DNA from: Alphaproteobacteria bacterium
GTDB lineage: Bacteria > Pseudomonadota > Alphaproteobacteria > Sphingomonadales > Sphingomonadaceae
Reading direction: 5' to 3'
DNA length: 13,475 nucleotides
NCBI GenBank assembly: GCA_005882415.1
Contig: VBAE01000233.1
Location: 1-13,475 of the forward strand
Notes under the pieces: model-generated
What the model saw: only the letters and a program-made list of their open reading frames with translations
Databases searched by the model: none
Told to the model about the DNA's origin: nothing
Made by a program: the position numbers and the translations under genes
Shown here: in pieces, positions 11,515 to 13,475 of the stretch
Layout of the letters: the number at the start of each line of letters is the position of its first letter
How positions within the stretch are numbered: the stretch's first letter is position 1

Positions 11515-13475
11515 GTGACAGCGATCAAAGCATTTTCGAACGGTCGTCGGCTGTGCTCTGCACTTCTCGTCGGCACCATCATCGGCGGCTCCGCTGCCCC
11601 GGCCTTCGCGCAGGACACGGGCCAGCAGCCCGGCCAGGGCGCTCCGGCCGCGGCGCCTGCCGCAGCCGCGCCGGCAGCGCAGCTTCCGCCTGTGCCCGCT
11701 CCCGGACCTTTCCTATATGCGGCTTCGCGTCGGCGAGCCGTTCGACCGTGAGCGCTTGGACGAGGCGCTTCGCGACCTCTACGCGACCGAATTGTTCGCC
11801 GACGTGCAGATCCTCGGCGCCGACACCGGCGACATCGTTATCCAGGTCCGCGAGAATCCGGTGATCAACCGGATCATCCTCGAGGGCAACAAGCGGATCA
11901 AGGACGAGAAGATCAACCCGGAGATCCGGCTCGCCCCGCGCCAGATCTTCACCCGTTCGCGCGCCCGCGCCGACGTCGCCCGCATCCTCGAGCTCTACCG
12001 CCGCCAGGGCCGCTTCGCCGCCAGCGTCGAGCCCAAGATCGTCCAGCTCGACCAGAACCGCGTCGACGTGGTGTTCGAGATCAACGAGGGCGACAAGTCC
12101 AAGATCCGCCAGATCAACATCATCGGCAACGACCATTTCTCGGACCACGACCTGCGCTCCGAAATGGCGACCAAGCGCTCCAGCACGTTCAGCTTCCTCG
12201 GCTCGGGCGACGTCTACGATCCCGACCGCCTGGCCTTCGACCAGCAGAAGCTTCGGCAATTCTACCTGACCCAGGGCTATGCCGACTTCCGCGTCATCTC
12301 CGCCGTCGCCGAGCTGACCCCGGACCGGCGCGACTTCATCATCACTTATGTGATCGAGGAAGGCGAGCGCTACAAATTCGGTGCTCCCAAGGTCGAAAGC
12401 CAGATCCGCGACTTCTCGAGCGACCGCCTGACCAAGCTGCTGCCGATGAAGGAAGGGGACTGGTTCAACGCCAAGCAGGCCGAGGACACGATCACTTCGC
12501 TCAACGAGAGCGCGGGCCTGTTCGGCTACGCCTTCGCCGACGTCCGCGTCGATTACGCCCGCGACGCCGAGAAGCACACGATGACTCCGACCTTCCTGGT
12601 CGCCGAGTCGCCGCGCGTCTATGTCGAGCGCATCGACATCAACGGCAACACCAACACACGCGACAAGGTCATCCGGCGCGAGTTCCGCCTGGCCGAGGGC
12701 GATCCGTTCAACTCGATCCGGGTCAAGCGCTCGCGCGACCGCATCCAGTCGCTCGGCTATTTCCAGGACAATCTCGCCTCGAAGAGCGCTCCACCGGCGA
12801 GCTCCAGCTCTCCGCCGGCTTCTCGAGCCTCGAACGCTTCCTGGTCAACCTCTCGGTCCGCCAGCGCAACTTCATGGGCAAGGGCCAGGAGGTCCGCGCC
12901 AGCGTCAACTATTCCAGCTATTCGAAGTCGGTCGAGCTGGGCTTCACCGAGCCTTATCTCTTCGACCGCAACATCGCGGTCGGTTTCGACGTCTACCGGC
13001 GCGATTATTCGAGCTTCAACTTCGCCGGCAACGGCGATCGCAACACCACCTACAGCCAGGTGACCACCGGCGGTCAGCTCCGCGCCGGCGTTCCGCTCAC
13101 CGAATATATGCAGCTGGCGCTGCGCTACGGCCTCAACCTCGACGAAGTGGGCCTGTCGAAGGACCTGTTCTTCACCGATCCCGACGGCGCCGGTCCGCTG
13201 CCCGCGACCTGCGATCCGCTGAAGGCCGGCCGCTACCTCTGCGACGCGCTGGGAAGCCGGACGACCTCGTCGATCGGTTATTCGATCGCCTACGACAATC
13301 TCAACAATCGCCTCCGTCCGACCAGGGGCCACCGGCTCCTGCTCAGCCAGGATCTCGCGGGCCTCGGCGGAAGCGTCAAATATCTGCGCACCCGGGTCAA
13401 CGGCTCCAAATATTGGGCGGTGGGCGGCGGCTTCGTCTTCTCCGTCCAGGGCGAGGGCGGCTATATCCACAGCTT
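11515..13475 (+). pseudogene. bamA: outer membrane assembly factor BamA, disrupted by two frame-breaking deletions; 3' end beyond the window
   Basis: BamA is the Omp85 protein that inserts beta-barrels into the outer membrane. Piece 1 (11515 to about 11690) begins with GTG, with AAGGCGGGG upstream, and encodes a signal peptide cut after APAFA plus an Ala/Pro linker. Read on in that frame it stops at 11749-11751. Piece 2, one base over (about 11702-12777), encodes most of POTRA1 from SYMRLRVGEPFD, then POTRA2 (INRIILEGNKRI), POTRA3 (IRQINIIGNDHFSD), POTRA4 and POTRA5 (VERIDINGNTNTRDKVIRRE), ending at LGYFQDN. Piece 3, back in the first frame (12778-13475), encodes the barrel from LEERSTGELQLSAGFSSLER onward and is open to the edge. 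The first POTRA1 strand and the end of POTRA5 are absent, about 18 residues each. Identity is certain; whether the lesions are real or assembly errors is not. It lies 79 nt after rseP in the usual cluster position. Confidence 0.88.

Noticed and set aside
11690..12781. Programmed ribosomal frameshifting or translational bypassing in bamA.
   Set aside because: Whole conserved strands are absent from all three plus-strand frames, so shifting the ribosome could not restore them. I also saw no clear slippery heptamer or stimulatory structure at the junctions.

Overview
The window is an ordinary, gene-dense core-genome segment of a GC-rich alphaproteobacterium, most likely a member of the Sphingomonadales (Sphingomonas-like). 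This rests on the high-GC codon use, the eukaryotic-like dimeric isocitrate dehydrogenase, the short pyruvoyl-type phosphatidylserine decarboxylase paired with pssA, the alphaproteobacterial order rpsB-tsf-pyrH-frr-uppS-cdsA-dxr-rseP-bamA, and a BamA barrel that reads like sphingomonad BamA. The taxonomic call comes from recognition, not from a search.

Left part (1-3919): the 3' portion of a group A FAD-dependent oxidoreductase runs in from the left edge and converges on icd (minus strand), with a 24-nt tail-to-tail overlap. Divergent from icd is psd-pssA, a two-gene phosphatidylethanolamine module whose reading frames overlap by GTGA. psd may be leaderless. A probable 63-residue membrane protein lies on the minus strand, overlapping the end of pssA. 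Its start is next to an AT-rich patch holding a perfect DnaA-box sequence within an inverted repeat.

Middle part (4035-6300): rpsB and tsf (ribosomal protein S2 and EF-Ts) are separated by a strong terminator-like hairpin. After tsf comes a G-tract region that can be drawn either as a G-quadruplex or as a long hairpin. It is followed by a ~180-bp repeat element bounded by 18-bp inverted ends and containing two C/G-rich hairpins in mirror arrangement.

Right part (6232-13475): a candidate promoter precedes pyrH-frr-uppS-cdsA-dxr-rseP-bamA, a tightly coupled run using NTGA overlaps and many non-ATG starts. It links UMP synthesis, ribosome recycling, undecaprenyl and isoprenoid synthesis, CDP-diacylglycerol synthesis and envelope stress/assembly. 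CdsA supplies the CDP-diacylglycerol used by PssA upstream, and Dxr feeds the isoprenoid precursors used by UppS.

The most unusual observation is that bamA, normally essential, is broken in this sequence. About 18 residues of the first POTRA strand are missing, with a +1 frame change near 11690-11716. About 18 residues between POTRA5 and the barrel are missing, with a compensating frame change near 12765-12781. The gene then runs off the right edge. I found no new defence, mobile or biosynthetic system; apart from the bamA lesions and the intergenic repeats, the window is standard core genome.
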